Of a stretch of 39,513 nucleotides of DNA, positions 7,798-16,114 are shown in pieces. A program made the position numbers and the translations under genes. Under the pieces are notes generated by a model. The model was not told the origin of the DNA. It did no database searches and worked only from the letters and a program-made list of their open reading frames with translations. The stretch spans positions 1 through 39,513 of the forward strand of contig QNVF01000007.1 of the NCBI GenBank assembly GCA_004347965.1. Reading direction: 5' to 3'. How positions within the stretch are numbered: the stretch's first letter is position 1; each line of letters opens with the position of its first letter. The DNA comes from Candidatus Nezhaarchaeota archaeon WYZ-LMO8 (GTDB lineage: Archaea; Thermoproteota; Methanomethylicia; Nezhaarchaeales; WYZ-LMO8).

Positions 7798-9127
7798 ACT
7801 ACCGGGGCTTAGGAATCTAAGCCCCCTCCTAATTTTTTCAGTACTTTTGGTGTTGAACTTTTTGACACCATATCCTATGATGTTGAGTGGACATGGCTCA
7901 ATAGCCTACGTTTTGAGGATTGAGGGAACCATAACCCCAGCTACTGCTATATACGTTGAAGAGGGCATTAAAGCTGCTATCGATGCGAGGGCATCAGCTA
8001 TTGTATTGCTATTAAACACTCCAGGAGGACTTCTTGATTCCACCATTAAGATTCTGGATAGCATAGAATTATCTCCCATACCAGTCATAGCTTATGTTTA
8101 TCCTAGAGGTGCTAGAGCTTGGTCCGCTGGAACCTACATACTAATAGGCTCGCATCTAGCAGCCATGGCACCCTACACGATTATAGGCTCTTGCCAGCCG
8201 GTTGATTTCACTGGTCAACTTATCAACGATACGAAGATAATCAATGCTTTAATGACATTAATGGAGCAGAAGGCCAAGGAGCGTGGTAGGAACGTTGATG
8301 TTGCAATCAGGTTCGTAACTGAGAACCTTAACCTAGGAGCTGACAAGGCTTACGAGCTTGGAGTAGTTGATGTACCGCCGGTTGACGGCTTGAGAGAACT
8401 CCTAAGTATGGTACATGGTATGAAAGTGAGCACGATAGCTGGGCTAGTAACGCTAGAAACAAGTAGCGCAGAATTAGTTGAGTACAGCCCCTCTCTAAGG
8501 GTTGCTTTATTAAGCGCAATATCGGACCCACAGATTGCTTACATACTAATGACCGTCGGGGTATTGGCCTTAATATTTGGGCTTGCCTCGGCCATCTATC
8601 CTTCGGCCATCATAGGTGCAATAATGACTATTCTTGGCATAATTGGGTTGGGAGCTACACCTCTAAACCTAGGATCCCTAGCACTCATAGCCTTAGGGCT
8701 GATACTCTTACTCATAGAAGCTTTAACGCCCGGTTTTGGTCTCTTCGGTGTATCAGGTATAATATCTATTGTGTTAGGAGGATTGCTTATGATAACTCTT
8801 GAACCTGCTAAGTGGGCAGTAAGCCCAGAATGGATGACATCATTTATGTGGACCATAGTTGCTACGATAACTCCCATAACGGTCTTTGCAGCCTTCGTGG
8901 CTTACAAGGTCATTAAGGTTAGAAGAAGAAAGCCAAGCATAGGAGCAATAGTTGGTGAAATAGCTGAAGCTCTAGATGATATAGAGGAAGGAGGTATCGG
9001 CTTTGTGCGTTTTCATGGAGAGCTTTGGATGGCAAAGGCTACGAGGAAGGTCTCTAAGGGCTCTATGGTGAGGATAATAGGCAAAGAAGGTCCAAGACTC
9101 ATAGTTGAACCTCAAGAGCAGAAGTGA
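7790..9127 (+). CDS. NfeD-family membrane serine protease
   Basis: The 445-residue protein starts with a signal/anchor helix, then a ClpP-like protease domain (about 38-225). This has NTPGG at 76-80, the catalytic serine in WSAGTYI (Ser112) and a lysine in DTKIINALM (Lys149) that aligns with the catalytic lysine I recall for Pyrococcus PH1510. Several membrane helices follow (about 230-360), then a soluble OB-fold NfeD domain (about 385-445). It should be a Ser-Lys membrane protease acting on the stomatin partner encoded just before it. The GTG start lies inside the end of the previous gene, so translation is coupled. Confidence 0.94.
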   Translation: MNELPGLRNLSPLLIFSVLLVLNFLTPYPMMLSGHGSIAYVLRIEGTITPATAIYVEEGIKAAIDARASAIVLLLNTPGGLLDSTIKILDSIELSPIPVIAYVYPRGARAWSAGTYILIGSHLAAMAPYTIIGSCQPVDFTGQLINDTKIINALMTLMEQKAKERGRNVDVAIRFVTENLNLGADKAYELGVVDVPPVDGLRELLSMVHGMKVSTIAGLVTLETSSAELVEYSPSLRVALLSAISDPQIAYILMTVGVLALIFGLASAIYPSAIIGAIMTILGIIGLGATPLNLGSLALIALGLILLLIEALTPGFGLFGVSGIISIVLGGLLMITLEPAKWAVSPEWMTSFMWTIVATITPITVFAAFVAYKVIKVRRRKPSIGAIVGEIAEALDDIEEGGIGFVRFHGELWMAKATRKVSKGSMVRIIGKEGPRLIVEPQEQK

Positions 9128-9383
9128 TATGATTGTTCGCAGAGGTCATTAGAGCTTAGAGCAGCATGACGTGGATTAAACTACGTAGTAGAAATTATGA
9201 GGTACATGAGCATCGAAGATTCGGGGTTCGAAGTGAAGGTCTCATCAATAAATCGATGAGGGCCAAAGTACATGCGTTGAAGTGTAGCGAATCACATGAT
9301 AACAATAGAGAGATACTCCACAGAATCTCGAGGTTAATTCGATGGTTGTACGTCAATGAGACATCATTTGTAAAGGTAAGAGT

Positions 9384-10613
9384 TTAGGTAGAGCCTTCTC
9401 CTCGCCTCCAAAGCTCTTTTTGGACGATATCTAAAACCCTTCTTAGTGGCATTCCAAGCTCTCTCGATATTCTCTTGAGGTCCTCGTACTCAGGCTTAAT
9501 TCTCAATAATTTGTTGCCTGGCGTTTTAGACTCCTTAACCAGGATTTCGAACCTTCTCCCTTGAACTTCAACCTCAACGCGTTTTTGAACTCGCTCAACT
9601 ACGATTCTAGGGACTTCAAGGACTCTAACGCCTAATGTTCCAAGTTCATCGATCAATGCTTCAGCTAGCTCGGCATGGTTTTCAAGTTTGGTTAGCACTT
9701 TAACAATGCATACTGGTCTACCTTTCTTTCCAATACCTTGAAGAATCGTAACGTCGAGGGCTCCAAGCTCAACTAGCCTTTCAATGACATTGCCTAGAAC
9801 TTCTCCAGCAACGTCATCGACTGTTGTCTCAAGGACCACGATTCTATCCGTGGCTTTCAAGCTTGAGCTCTCTCCTAAAACCACTCTAAGCACATTAGGT
9901 ATTAATGGGGGGTCCTTTGATCCGGCTCCATAACCAACCCTACTAACCTTCATTGGTGGATAGAAGTCGATAGCCTTTTTAGCTAAATTGACGAGCAAAG
10001 CTGCGCCTGTCGGCGTTGTAAGCTCCTGATCTATTGAAATATTGGAGTAAGTGAAGTTATGCTTACGTAGGATTTCTAGAGTAACTGGTGCTGGAACTGG
10101 AAGAACGCCATGACATGTCTCAATAAATCCTGAGCCCAGGGCTGGTGGAGTTGTGTAGATCTCAGAGTTGAAGAGTTTCAGCTTATCTAATAGTAGAGCG
10201 ACACCTACAACATCGAAGATTGTATCTACTGATGCCACTTCAAGTAGATCGTGCCCCACATGAACCCTTGCTTCAGCCTCACAAATTTCTTCAACAACTT
10301 TCCTAGAGAAGCTCTTAGCCTCATCGGATAGATCTAGCGCCCCCAAGACCTTCTCAACATTGTACTTAAACTTGCTGGGAGTGATGTTCTCAAGTCTCTC
10401 CTTAACCTTAAGCTCAACTCTCTTTGCTCTAATTCCTCTTCTATGAACATCGTGGATTTCAAGTTCAACCTCCTCACAGTAATCGACCTCCCTCTCGATT
10501 ATTGACGCTAATCGATGTAGAGGATCGGTCTCTCCAGACATGTCAACTAAAGCTGATAACAACATGTCCCCCGATATTCCAGCCAATCTTGGGTCTATTA
10601 TCAACATCTTCAT
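9384..10613 (-). CDS. larC: LarC-type nickel insertion protein for nickel-pincer cofactor
   Basis: This 409-residue protein matches LarC (former DUF111). DPRLAGISGDMLLSALVD lies at the N-terminus, and central motifs include HVGHDLLEVASVDTIFDVVG, TPPALGSGFIETCHGVLPVP and ELTTPTGAALL. LarC inserts nickel into the pyridinium-dithiocarboxylate nucleotide to finish the NPN cofactor used by LarA-type racemases and epimerases. In Lactobacillus larC needs a programmed frameshift, but here it is one continuous reading frame. It overlaps larB by four bases (ATGA), so the pair is co-translated. The pathway is clear, though no LarA client or LarE sulfur transferase is encoded in this window. Confidence 0.93.
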   Translation of the reverse strand: MKMLIIDPRLAGISGDMLLSALVDMSGETDPLHRLASIIEREVDYCEEVELEIHDVHRRGIRAKRVELKVKERLENITPSKFKYNVEKVLGALDLSDEAKSFSRKVVEEICEAEARVHVGHDLLEVASVDTIFDVVGVALLLDKLKLFNSEIYTTPPALGSGFIETCHGVLPVPAPVTLEILRKHNFTYSNISIDQELTTPTGAALLVNLAKKAIDFYPPMKVSRVGYGAGSKDPPLIPNVLRVVLGESSSLKATDRIVVLETTVDDVAGEVLGNVIERLVELGALDVTILQGIGKKGRPVCIVKVLTKLENHAELAEALIDELGTLGVRVLEVPRIVVERVQKRVEVEVQGRRFEILVKESKTPGNKLLRIKPEYEDLKRISRELGMPLRRVLDIVQKELWRRGEGST

Positions 10614-11395
10614 TTGTTCATCCTCCTAAACTTAGCAACCCTATTGGCTATCAGAGCTGCTGCGACGGCTGCTCCCACGCTGTTATCTATGTTTACTACT
10701 AGTAAACCAGGAGAGCAAGATTGAAGCATGCATAAGAGCGCCGTAACCCCCTTCCCACCTAAACCATAGCCAATCGACGTCGGGAGACCTATCACCGGGA
10801 CATCCAAGATTGAAGCTAAGATTGATGGTAGAGCACCCTCCATACCTGCTATTGCAACAACAACGTCAACGTCCTCCTCCAAAAGCTTCTTAGCAGCATC
10901 GATTGTTCTGTGAAGACCAGCTACTCCCACATCGTAGATGGTAATTGCGTCGCAGCCAAGTTCTTCGGTTATCAGCTTCACTTCGTCAGCTATGGAGACG
11001 TCAGCCGTACCAGCAGTAACTATTCCAACTATTCCGCCACTCTTGATGGTCTTGTAGTCTCTCCTCTTTACAACAGCTACTCTACGTGATGTACTTAAAG
11101 TAACATTGTACTCTTGCTCAAACTTCTTCAATACTTCAAGCTGGTCCTCTCTCAACCTAGATGCTATTGCTCTTCCACGAACCCTCAAAAGCACTCGTAT
11201 AGCTTGCTCTAATTGATTTAGGCTCTTATGCTCGCTAAAAATTATTTCAGGAACGCTTTTACGAAGTTCTCTTCCAACATCTAGCTTCAAGACGTTGGCG
11301 ATTTCTTCAAGTGCTAGCAACCTTAATTGCTGTTCAGCCTCCTCAATGCTCATGGAGCCCTCAGCAACCCTCTTCAAGAGCTCTCTTAGCGTCAT
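10610..11395 (-). CDS. larB: LarB-type nicotinic acid adenine dinucleotide carboxylase/hydrolase
   Basis: The 261-residue protein has a helical N-terminal part (MTLRELLKRVAEGSMSIEEA) and a C-terminal PurE-like domain with GIVGIVTAGTADVSIADE, DVGVAGLHRT, AGMEGALPSILA and GLPTSIGYGLGGKG. LarB carboxylates and cleaves nicotinic acid adenine dinucleotide in the first step of nickel-pincer nucleotide synthesis. It was long confused with the purine-pathway PurE because of this fold. The ATG has a GAGGAG ribosome site. Its overlap with larC and position first in the operon agree with the pathway order. Confidence 0.93.
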   Translation of the reverse strand: MTLRELLKRVAEGSMSIEEAEQQLRLLALEEIANVLKLDVGRELRKSVPEIIFSEHKSLNQLEQAIRVLLRVRGRAIASRLREDQLEVLKKFEQEYNVTLSTSRRVAVVKRRDYKTIKSGGIVGIVTAGTADVSIADEVKLITEELGCDAITIYDVGVAGLHRTIDAAKKLLEEDVDVVVAIAGMEGALPSILASILDVPVIGLPTSIGYGLGGKGVTALLCMLQSCSPGLLVVNIDNSVGAAVAAALIANRVAKFRRMNK

Positions 11396-11514
11396 GTAAT
11401 CTCCTCAGGAAGAAAGTCAGTAATTAACTTGAAAAACTTGCTCTTATGCTATGCACTTCTTTGGCTATGTGGATATACAAATTTAGGTTTATTACCTTAA
11501 GCATTGAGTAATTA

Positions 11515-12564
11515 ATGGAGATCGCAATGCGCTCCTTTAGAGATAGAGACTACGTGGAGACGGTTGAAGGGCTGTTCTTTACGGTCATTGGCAATGTCCA
11601 CCCAACAAGCCACGTAATAGCTTACCTGAAGTATGTTCCAAGCCCTGAGGGCAAGTGGGGGAGGGAGAAGAGGTTTAAGAGAGCTCTTCCATATTACACG
11701 GTGCCCATGCTCCTCGATACTATAAGCTACTTGAAGCAGCACTATCCCCACTACGTCACCTTCTTCGATGAACTTGGAATAGAAATGTCCGCCATACCCT
11801 TAAGTAAGTTACTTAAACACTACTGCCCCGAACGCAGACTGCAAGAGATGTTTGAGAAGCCCAAAGATAATTTAGAGGCAATAGCTATTGATTTAGCTCA
11901 AGTAATAGCTGATGAAGCTGGCATATCGATCAACGACTTAGGCATAACGGGCTCTCTACTGATAGATATTCACCAACCATTCTCCGACATAGATCTCATA
12001 GTTTACGGTAGAGATGGTGCTATGAAGGTTAAAGAAGCTCTCCTCAAACTTTACGAGGAACCTAAGAAGAGGATAGAGAGGTTACCCAAAGATCGACTCG
12101 AAGAGTTAATGGAGAGGAGACAGAGACTCTTTTACCTCTCTAGAAATGATGTGGAGGTCATATGTTCAAGGAAGTGGAATAGGGGCTTCTTTAAGGGAAA
12201 GGAGTTCTCAATTCATCCAGTAAAGAGGGATGATGAAGTGGAAGAGGTTTTTGGTGAGTTCACGTACAAGCCCATAGGACTAGCTATCATCAGGGGAATC
12301 ATAGTTGACTCCTCAGAGTCCATGTTCATGCCGTCAAGATGGTTAGTAAGCGAGGTTAAAAGCTTGTGCGGAGTAAAAGTTGAAGGTTTAACAGAGCTGT
12401 GTAGTTATGAGGGGCTCTACGTGGGGGTCGTGAATGAGGGTGAGATGTTCGAAGCTAAAGGTAAGGTGGAGGCTGTCTATCATAGGGGCAAGCTCGATCA
12501 CTACAGGCTTTTGATAGGCTCGCCAGAGGCACGAGGCCAAGACTATTTAAAGCCCATAATTTAG
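11515..12564 (+). CDS. Predicted nucleotidyltransferase, COG1665-type archaeal protein
   Basis: The 349-residue protein contains a minimal nucleotidyltransferase (Pol beta-like) core, GSLLIDIHQPFSDIDLIVYG near residues 146-165, with the two acidic metal ligands in the SDIDL motif. The N-terminal region (RDYVETVEGLFFTVIGNVHP) and C-terminal region (SRWLVSEVKSLCGVKVEGL) are typical of a conserved archaeal family with no assigned substrate. ATG 11515 would be almost leaderless if the TATA-like TTTAGGTTTA (11482-11491) is used. ATG 11527 has GGAG six bases ahead and is equally likely. It is divergent from larB. Confidence 0.8.
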   Translation: MEIAMRSFRDRDYVETVEGLFFTVIGNVHPTSHVIAYLKYVPSPEGKWGREKRFKRALPYYTVPMLLDTISYLKQHYPHYVTFFDELGIEMSAIPLSKLLKHYCPERRLQEMFEKPKDNLEAIAIDLAQVIADEAGISINDLGITGSLLIDIHQPFSDIDLIVYGRDGAMKVKEALLKLYEEPKKRIERLPKDRLEELMERRQRLFYLSRNDVEVICSRKWNRGFFKGKEFSIHPVKRDDEVEEVFGEFTYKPIGLAIIRGIIVDSSESMFMPSRWLVSEVKSLCGVKVEGLTELCSYEGLYVGVVNEGEMFEAKGKVEAVYHRGKLDHYRLLIGSPEARGQDYLKPII

Positions 12565-12643
12565 ACTTAGCGTTACGAACTTGAGATAGATTTAATTAAC
12601 TAGGTCTCCTTCTTCTTGCGAAACCCTAAGCGAGGGTCGTACG

Positions 12644-13819
12644 TTGAAGAGACTTAAAGAGCTTAGCTTTAGAACTAAGGCCATAACCCCCTCGGGCATT
12701 AGAAGACTTTTTGACTTAGCTCAGAAGATGTCGGGCGTAATAAACTTTGGGATAGGAGAGCCAGACCTTGAAACCCCTCTATGCGTTAGAGAAGCAGGTA
12801 AGAGAGCTATAGATCTCGGTTACACACACTATACACCAAATGCTGGCTACCCCGAGCTTAGAGAGGCAATAGCTAAGAAGCTTAAAGTCGAAAACGGAAT
12901 TGACGTTACAGCTGAAAACATAATAGTTACTACCGGGGCCTCAACCGGCCTTTTACTATCTGCTCTAACGCTGATTGAACCGGGCGACGAGGTTCTGATT
13001 CCCGATCCTGGCTTTGTGATATATGAGGCGATAGTAAACATGGCCGGCGGTAAGTCAGTAAGGGTACCCCTCATCGAGGAAGAAGATTTCAGGATGACTC
13101 CGGAGAAAGTGAATGAGCTAGTGACAAAAAACACGAAGTGCATATTTCTAAACAGCCCTCATAACCCTACAGGAGCAGTCTTAGAGTTCAGTGACATCAA
13201 GGGAATAGCTGAGGTAGCTATGGATAACGGGATATACGTCATCTCGGATGAGGTTTACGAGAAGTTAGTCTACGATGGAGCTAAGCACTACAGTATAGCA
13301 TCGATACCCGGCATGGAGGATTTAGCGATTACAGTCAACTCCTTCTCTAAGACCTTTGCCATGTGCGGTTGGAGGATAGGCTATGTAGCTGCGAGTAGAA
13401 GGTTAATAAACGAGATGATAAAGCTACAACAGTACACGGTAGTTAATGCTCCAAGCATTTCTCAGATGGCTGTGCTTGAGGGCTTAAAGAATCCTAAGGT
13501 AAAGACATTCATAGATGAGATGGTTAGGGAGTACGATAAGCGGAGGCGTTTCATGGTCGAGAGGATAAACAAGATAACCGGGTTTAAGGCGAAGTTACCT
13601 AAAGGTGCATTTTATATCTTCGCTAACGTGAAGGAGCTAGGGTTAAAGTCAACAGACCTAGCAGAGCTCATATTGGAGAAAGCAGCTGTGGCAACAGTTC
13701 CAGGTTCAGCCTTTGGACCTAATGGTGAAGGGTACTTAAGGTTCTGCTATGCTACCTCCTTAGCTAACATAGAGCTTGGGTTAGAGAGGATCAAGAAAGT
13801 TATTGAGGATATTAGGTGA
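12644..13819 (+). CDS. PLP-dependent class I/II aminotransferase (aspartate aminotransferase-like)
   Basis: The 391-residue enzyme has the whole fold-type I aminotransferase pattern. NFGIGEPDLETP is near the N-terminus, TGASTGLLLSALTLIEPGDE forms the cofactor phosphate region, and NSPHNPTG and ISDEVYEKLVYDG follow. The PLP lysine is in SFSKTFAMCGWRIGYV, and the carboxylate-binding arginine in GYLRFCYA near the end. It transfers amino groups between amino acids and 2-oxo acids; aspartate or aromatic/branched substrates are possible. The start is TTG with GAGGGT six bases ahead. It converges on the next gene with 12 bases between stops. Confidence 0.93.
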   Translation: MKRLKELSFRTKAITPSGIRRLFDLAQKMSGVINFGIGEPDLETPLCVREAGKRAIDLGYTHYTPNAGYPELREAIAKKLKVENGIDVTAENIIVTTGASTGLLLSALTLIEPGDEVLIPDPGFVIYEAIVNMAGGKSVRVPLIEEEDFRMTPEKVNELVTKNTKCIFLNSPHNPTGAVLEFSDIKGIAEVAMDNGIYVISDEVYEKLVYDGAKHYSIASIPGMEDLAITVNSFSKTFAMCGWRIGYVAASRRLINEMIKLQQYTVVNAPSISQMAVLEGLKNPKVKTFIDEMVREYDKRRRFMVERINKITGFKAKLPKGAFYIFANVKELGLKSTDLAELILEKAAVATVPGSAFGPNGEGYLRFCYATSLANIELGLERIKKVIEDIR

Positions 13820-13831
13820 GGAAGTCTAAAC

Positions 13832-14371
13832 CTAAGACGCGAGAATCTTGAATATGTAAGCTGCTACAAGCCAAAGTATTAGCCAAAAGACTCTAAACAG
13901 TATCTCAACATTCGTAGCTATGAGCCCCAGCAGGCCTAAGGCTATGCAGCCAATTGATAGCGAGTACAAGATGATTCTCTTGAAACCAGCCCTCCTAACG
14001 ATGTAAGTGAGATTTAAGATAGACCCCCTAGCACGAACCCTCACTTCGGTCTTCTCACGCTCCATGGAGCTATTGATGTTGGCAGGCTCGGTCTTAACTT
14101 TCAAGAACGTTATCGCTAAAATCCCCTTATCGGTTATGCAATACTTGGGCTTCTTATGGTTGGTCCTAGCTATAAAGCCATGGTCTATGAGCTCCTTTAA
14201 GTGTCTCTTAACAGTACTTTCGTCACGCTGAACTTCGTCTACAAGATCTTTTAGCGTGCAAGGACCCTTTTCGTGAATCCTCACTAAAAGCTTGAGTCTC
14301 GTTGGGTTACTTAGGACGCCAAAGTCGCATGCCATGTCCTCAACCTTAGTTCTTTCTCCTTCCTCACTCAA
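13832..14371 (-). CDS. Membrane-anchored ArsR-type winged-helix regulator
   Basis: The 179-residue protein has a winged helix-turn-helix at its N-terminus (VLSNPTRLKLLVRIHEKG, then DESTVKRHLKELIDHGFI and a wing with KYCITDKG). A linker leads to two hydrophobic helices at the C-terminus (about 136-152 and 158-176). The DNA-binding part should face the cytoplasm while held at the membrane, suggesting a one-component sensor of membrane or external state. The start is TTG 14371; ATG 14335 within the coding region is an alternative. It stands alone with no obvious target beside it. Confidence 0.82.
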   Translation of the reverse strand: MSEEGERTKVEDMACDFGVLSNPTRLKLLVRIHEKGPCTLKDLVDEVQRDESTVKRHLKELIDHGFIARTNHKKPKYCITDKGILAITFLKVKTEPANINSSMEREKTEVRVRARGSILNLTYIVRRAGFKRIILYSLSIGCIALGLLGLIATNVEILFRVFWLILWLVAAYIFKILAS

Positions 14372-14489
14372 GTTAACAACCTAATATCGAATAGCAGAAG
14401 AGAACTTAATTAAGATTGCTTGATGACTGAAGATCACAAAGAATAATTTTTAGTCGAATTAATAAGTTAAGAATCGAAGATCCTAACAA

Positions 14490-14603
14490 TCACGACGTGA
14501 CTTTAAAGAAGCTTGCTACACCGTGACACTTACATGCAGTTGTTAGGGCTATGCTAACGTCTCTTCCATCAACACTAGTCTCAACTTCGTGTATGAAGTT
14601 TCA
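14490..14603 (-). other. In-frame coding continuation past a TGA
   Basis: Reading straight through the TGA at 14601-14603 gives NFIHEVETSVDGRDVSIAL then TTACKCHGVASFFKVTS before a TGA at 14490-14492. The 36 added residues include a CKCHG motif and look like the true end of the preceding protein. The interruption may be a point nonsense mutation, a sequence error, or recoding. I see no stable hairpin resembling an archaeal SECIS in the 90 bases after the final stop. Confidence 0.6.
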
Positions 14604-15218
14604 TAGAGTCTCAAAGTCGAATCCACCAGCAAAGTTTCCTGTCTTCCTACTCTCTAACACTAAAGCTAGGTCAGTGAAGCATAGGATCTCTTCAGCCATT
14701 TTTGTGATGGGCTTAAGCTTTAATCGACCAGTAACCGGACAAACGCCCGGTTGATTACATGGGACTATGCATCGAGACCATGAAGGCATACAGCTAAACG
14801 TGAATGTTGAGCTCTCAAAATCTAAGTTAAGGATCAATTCTTTTGGGAATAGCTTTAAAGCTTTCTTGATGCCATCAGGTGAAGGGATCACCTTAAGTCT
14901 TCGCATCTCAAGCTCACGTTTCAAGAAGTCAGCAGCAAAATGTCTTGGAATTGCTGGAACTACGATTTCTGGCTTTAAGCCTAAGCGAATCACTTTGCTT
15001 AAAGCATCTGACGCATTGCCTACGATAAGGATGGACTTGAACTTACCAAGATGCTCTCTATCTAACTTATCTAGTGGAATTACTAAGTCAACGTCTTTAC
15101 TAGCAGGGCATCTACCCTCAACGTCAGCTACTAGAACTAAGGAGTAGCTTGAAGCTTCATGCAAAGCCTTGAATCCAAAGAAACCTCCACCAGCTATGAA
15201 CAGCATACTCCCCCTCAT
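14601..15218 (-). CDS. Uncharacterised Rossmann-like protein with cysteine cluster, interrupted by TGA
   Basis: The 205-residue product begins MRGSMLFIAGGGFFGFKAL, a nucleotide-binding-like GGGxxGxxA turn. It continues with alternating strands and helices (SILIVGNASDAL, PEIVVPAIPRHFAADFL). A C-terminal cysteine-rich part reads SCMPSWSRCIVPCNQPGVC then PVTGRLK, suggesting a metal or iron-sulfur site. The frame continues past the stop with 36 more residues carrying CKCHG, so the complete protein is probably about 242 residues. I do not recognise a named family. A second ATG at 15206 would remove four residues but keep the GGG motif. Neighbours offer no functional hint. Confidence 0.75.
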   Translation of the reverse strand: MRGSMLFIAGGGFFGFKALHEASSYSLVLVADVEGRCPASKDVDLVIPLDKLDREHLGKFKSILIVGNASDALSKVIRLGLKPEIVVPAIPRHFAADFLKRELEMRRLKVIPSPDGIKKALKLFPKELILNLDFESSTFTFSCMPSWSRCIVPCNQPGVCPVTGRLKLKPITKMAEEILCFTDLALVLESRKTGNFAGGFDFETL

Positions 15219-15314
15219 AGTGGTCAGTCCCGCGGATTTCGAGCACTAGGAGCTCCTCATCCCTTCTTCATCATCCCGAGACATTCAATACACAGTTTAG
15301 CTAATAGCTGAGCG

Positions 15315-15932
15315 TTAAACATCCACGCCCCTCTCACGAATGCCCCTTACAACCTTACCTATTAAGATGAAGTCATTAATCAGCATATTCTTCAATTTAG
15401 GATTATAGAGCCCAGCAGCTGGGTGATAGGTGGGTACGACTAGGAGGCTAAGATCTTCGAAGTTTATTTTAAATACTTGACCTCTAACAGTTGATATTCT
15501 CCCCCTATACGTCTTTACTCCACCTTTGAGAAGTATGTAGTTTGTTGAGTATCTGCCGAGACACACAATTAACTTGGGCTTTATAACTGCTACTTGCTTA
15601 TCAAGGTAGGGAGTACAGGCATCAACTTCATCAGGCAGGGGGTCTCTATTACCTGGAGGTCTACACTTCAAGATATTGGTTATGAAGACCTCATCTCTCC
15701 TAAAACCAGCCATTTCTAGGAGTTTATCTAGAAATTTTCCAGCAGCTCCAACAAAGGGTCTTCCCTCCACATCCTCATTGTACCCCGGGGCCTCCCCTAC
15801 GAGCATGACGTCAGCATATACGTCTCCTTGACCTGGAACTGGCTTCATCCTTGAAGACCATAACCTACACTTTCTACAACTAGCTACCTCCCTCGCTACC
15901 TCTTCTAATATCCTGACCCTCTCGTTTTCCAT
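15315..15932 (-). CDS. Family 4 uracil-DNA glycosylase
   Basis: The 205-residue enzyme has all type 4 (thermostable UDGa) features. Four iron-sulfur cysteines are at residues 19, 22, 90 and 106, the motif GEAPGYNEDVEGRPFVGAAG (46-65) forms the uracil pocket, and HPAAGLYNP lies near residue 170. It removes uracil formed by cytosine deamination, an important repair step at high temperature. The ATG gives the expected N-terminus. It is divergent from the recombination-type operon starting at 16115, with a 182-base spacer. Confidence 0.95.
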   Translation of the reverse strand: MENERVRILEEVAREVASCRKCRLWSSRMKPVPGQGDVYADVMLVGEAPGYNEDVEGRPFVGAAGKFLDKLLEMAGFRRDEVFITNILKCRPPGNRDPLPDEVDACTPYLDKQVAVIKPKLIVCLGRYSTNYILLKGGVKTYRGRISTVRGQVFKINFEDLSLLVVPTYHPAAGLYNPKLKNMLINDFILIGKVVRGIRERGVDV

Positions 15933-16019
15933 AACAGCTATAGAAGATTACTGAGAAGAGGCATCTTTAAGCTTTGCAGTATAGATCCATAGATCCACCA
16001 CGACGTTGCTAGTAGGGGT

Positions 16020-16083
16020 GTGCACCTCTGCAATGTCGTTTCAAGGACCTCTAAGTGCACCTCGATGATCCGAGTGTTTATCA
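16020..16083 (+). promoter_or_regulatory. Direct repeats and weak promoter before the recombination operon
   Basis: GTGCACCTC occurs at 16020-16028 and again at 16055-16063, each holding the palindrome GTGCAC. A weak TATA-like TGTTTATCA follows at 16075-16083, about 30 bases before the first ATG. The spacing would suit paired activator or repressor sites upstream of the TATA box. Confidence 0.3.
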
Positions 16084-16114
16084 GAAGCCAAGTTGATGTC
16101 GAGACGATGAGCCT

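Noticed and set aside
9225-9232. GGTTCGAA, like a tRNA B box, in the gap after the NfeD gene
   Set aside because: The flanking bases do not form a T-arm stem, and no acceptor or anticodon arm can be built.
9166-9387. Open frame of 73 codons after the NfeD gene
   Set aside because: No ribosome site, irregular composition, and it runs into the end of larC on the other strand.
14490-14603. Selenocysteine as explanation for the in-frame TGA
   Set aside because: No SECIS-like structure visible, and the trait is limited to few archaeal groups. Kept only as one option to test.
14551-14754. Plus-strand open frame opposite the interrupted cysteine protein
   Set aside because: It is antisense to a clearly protein-like reading and has no family resemblance.
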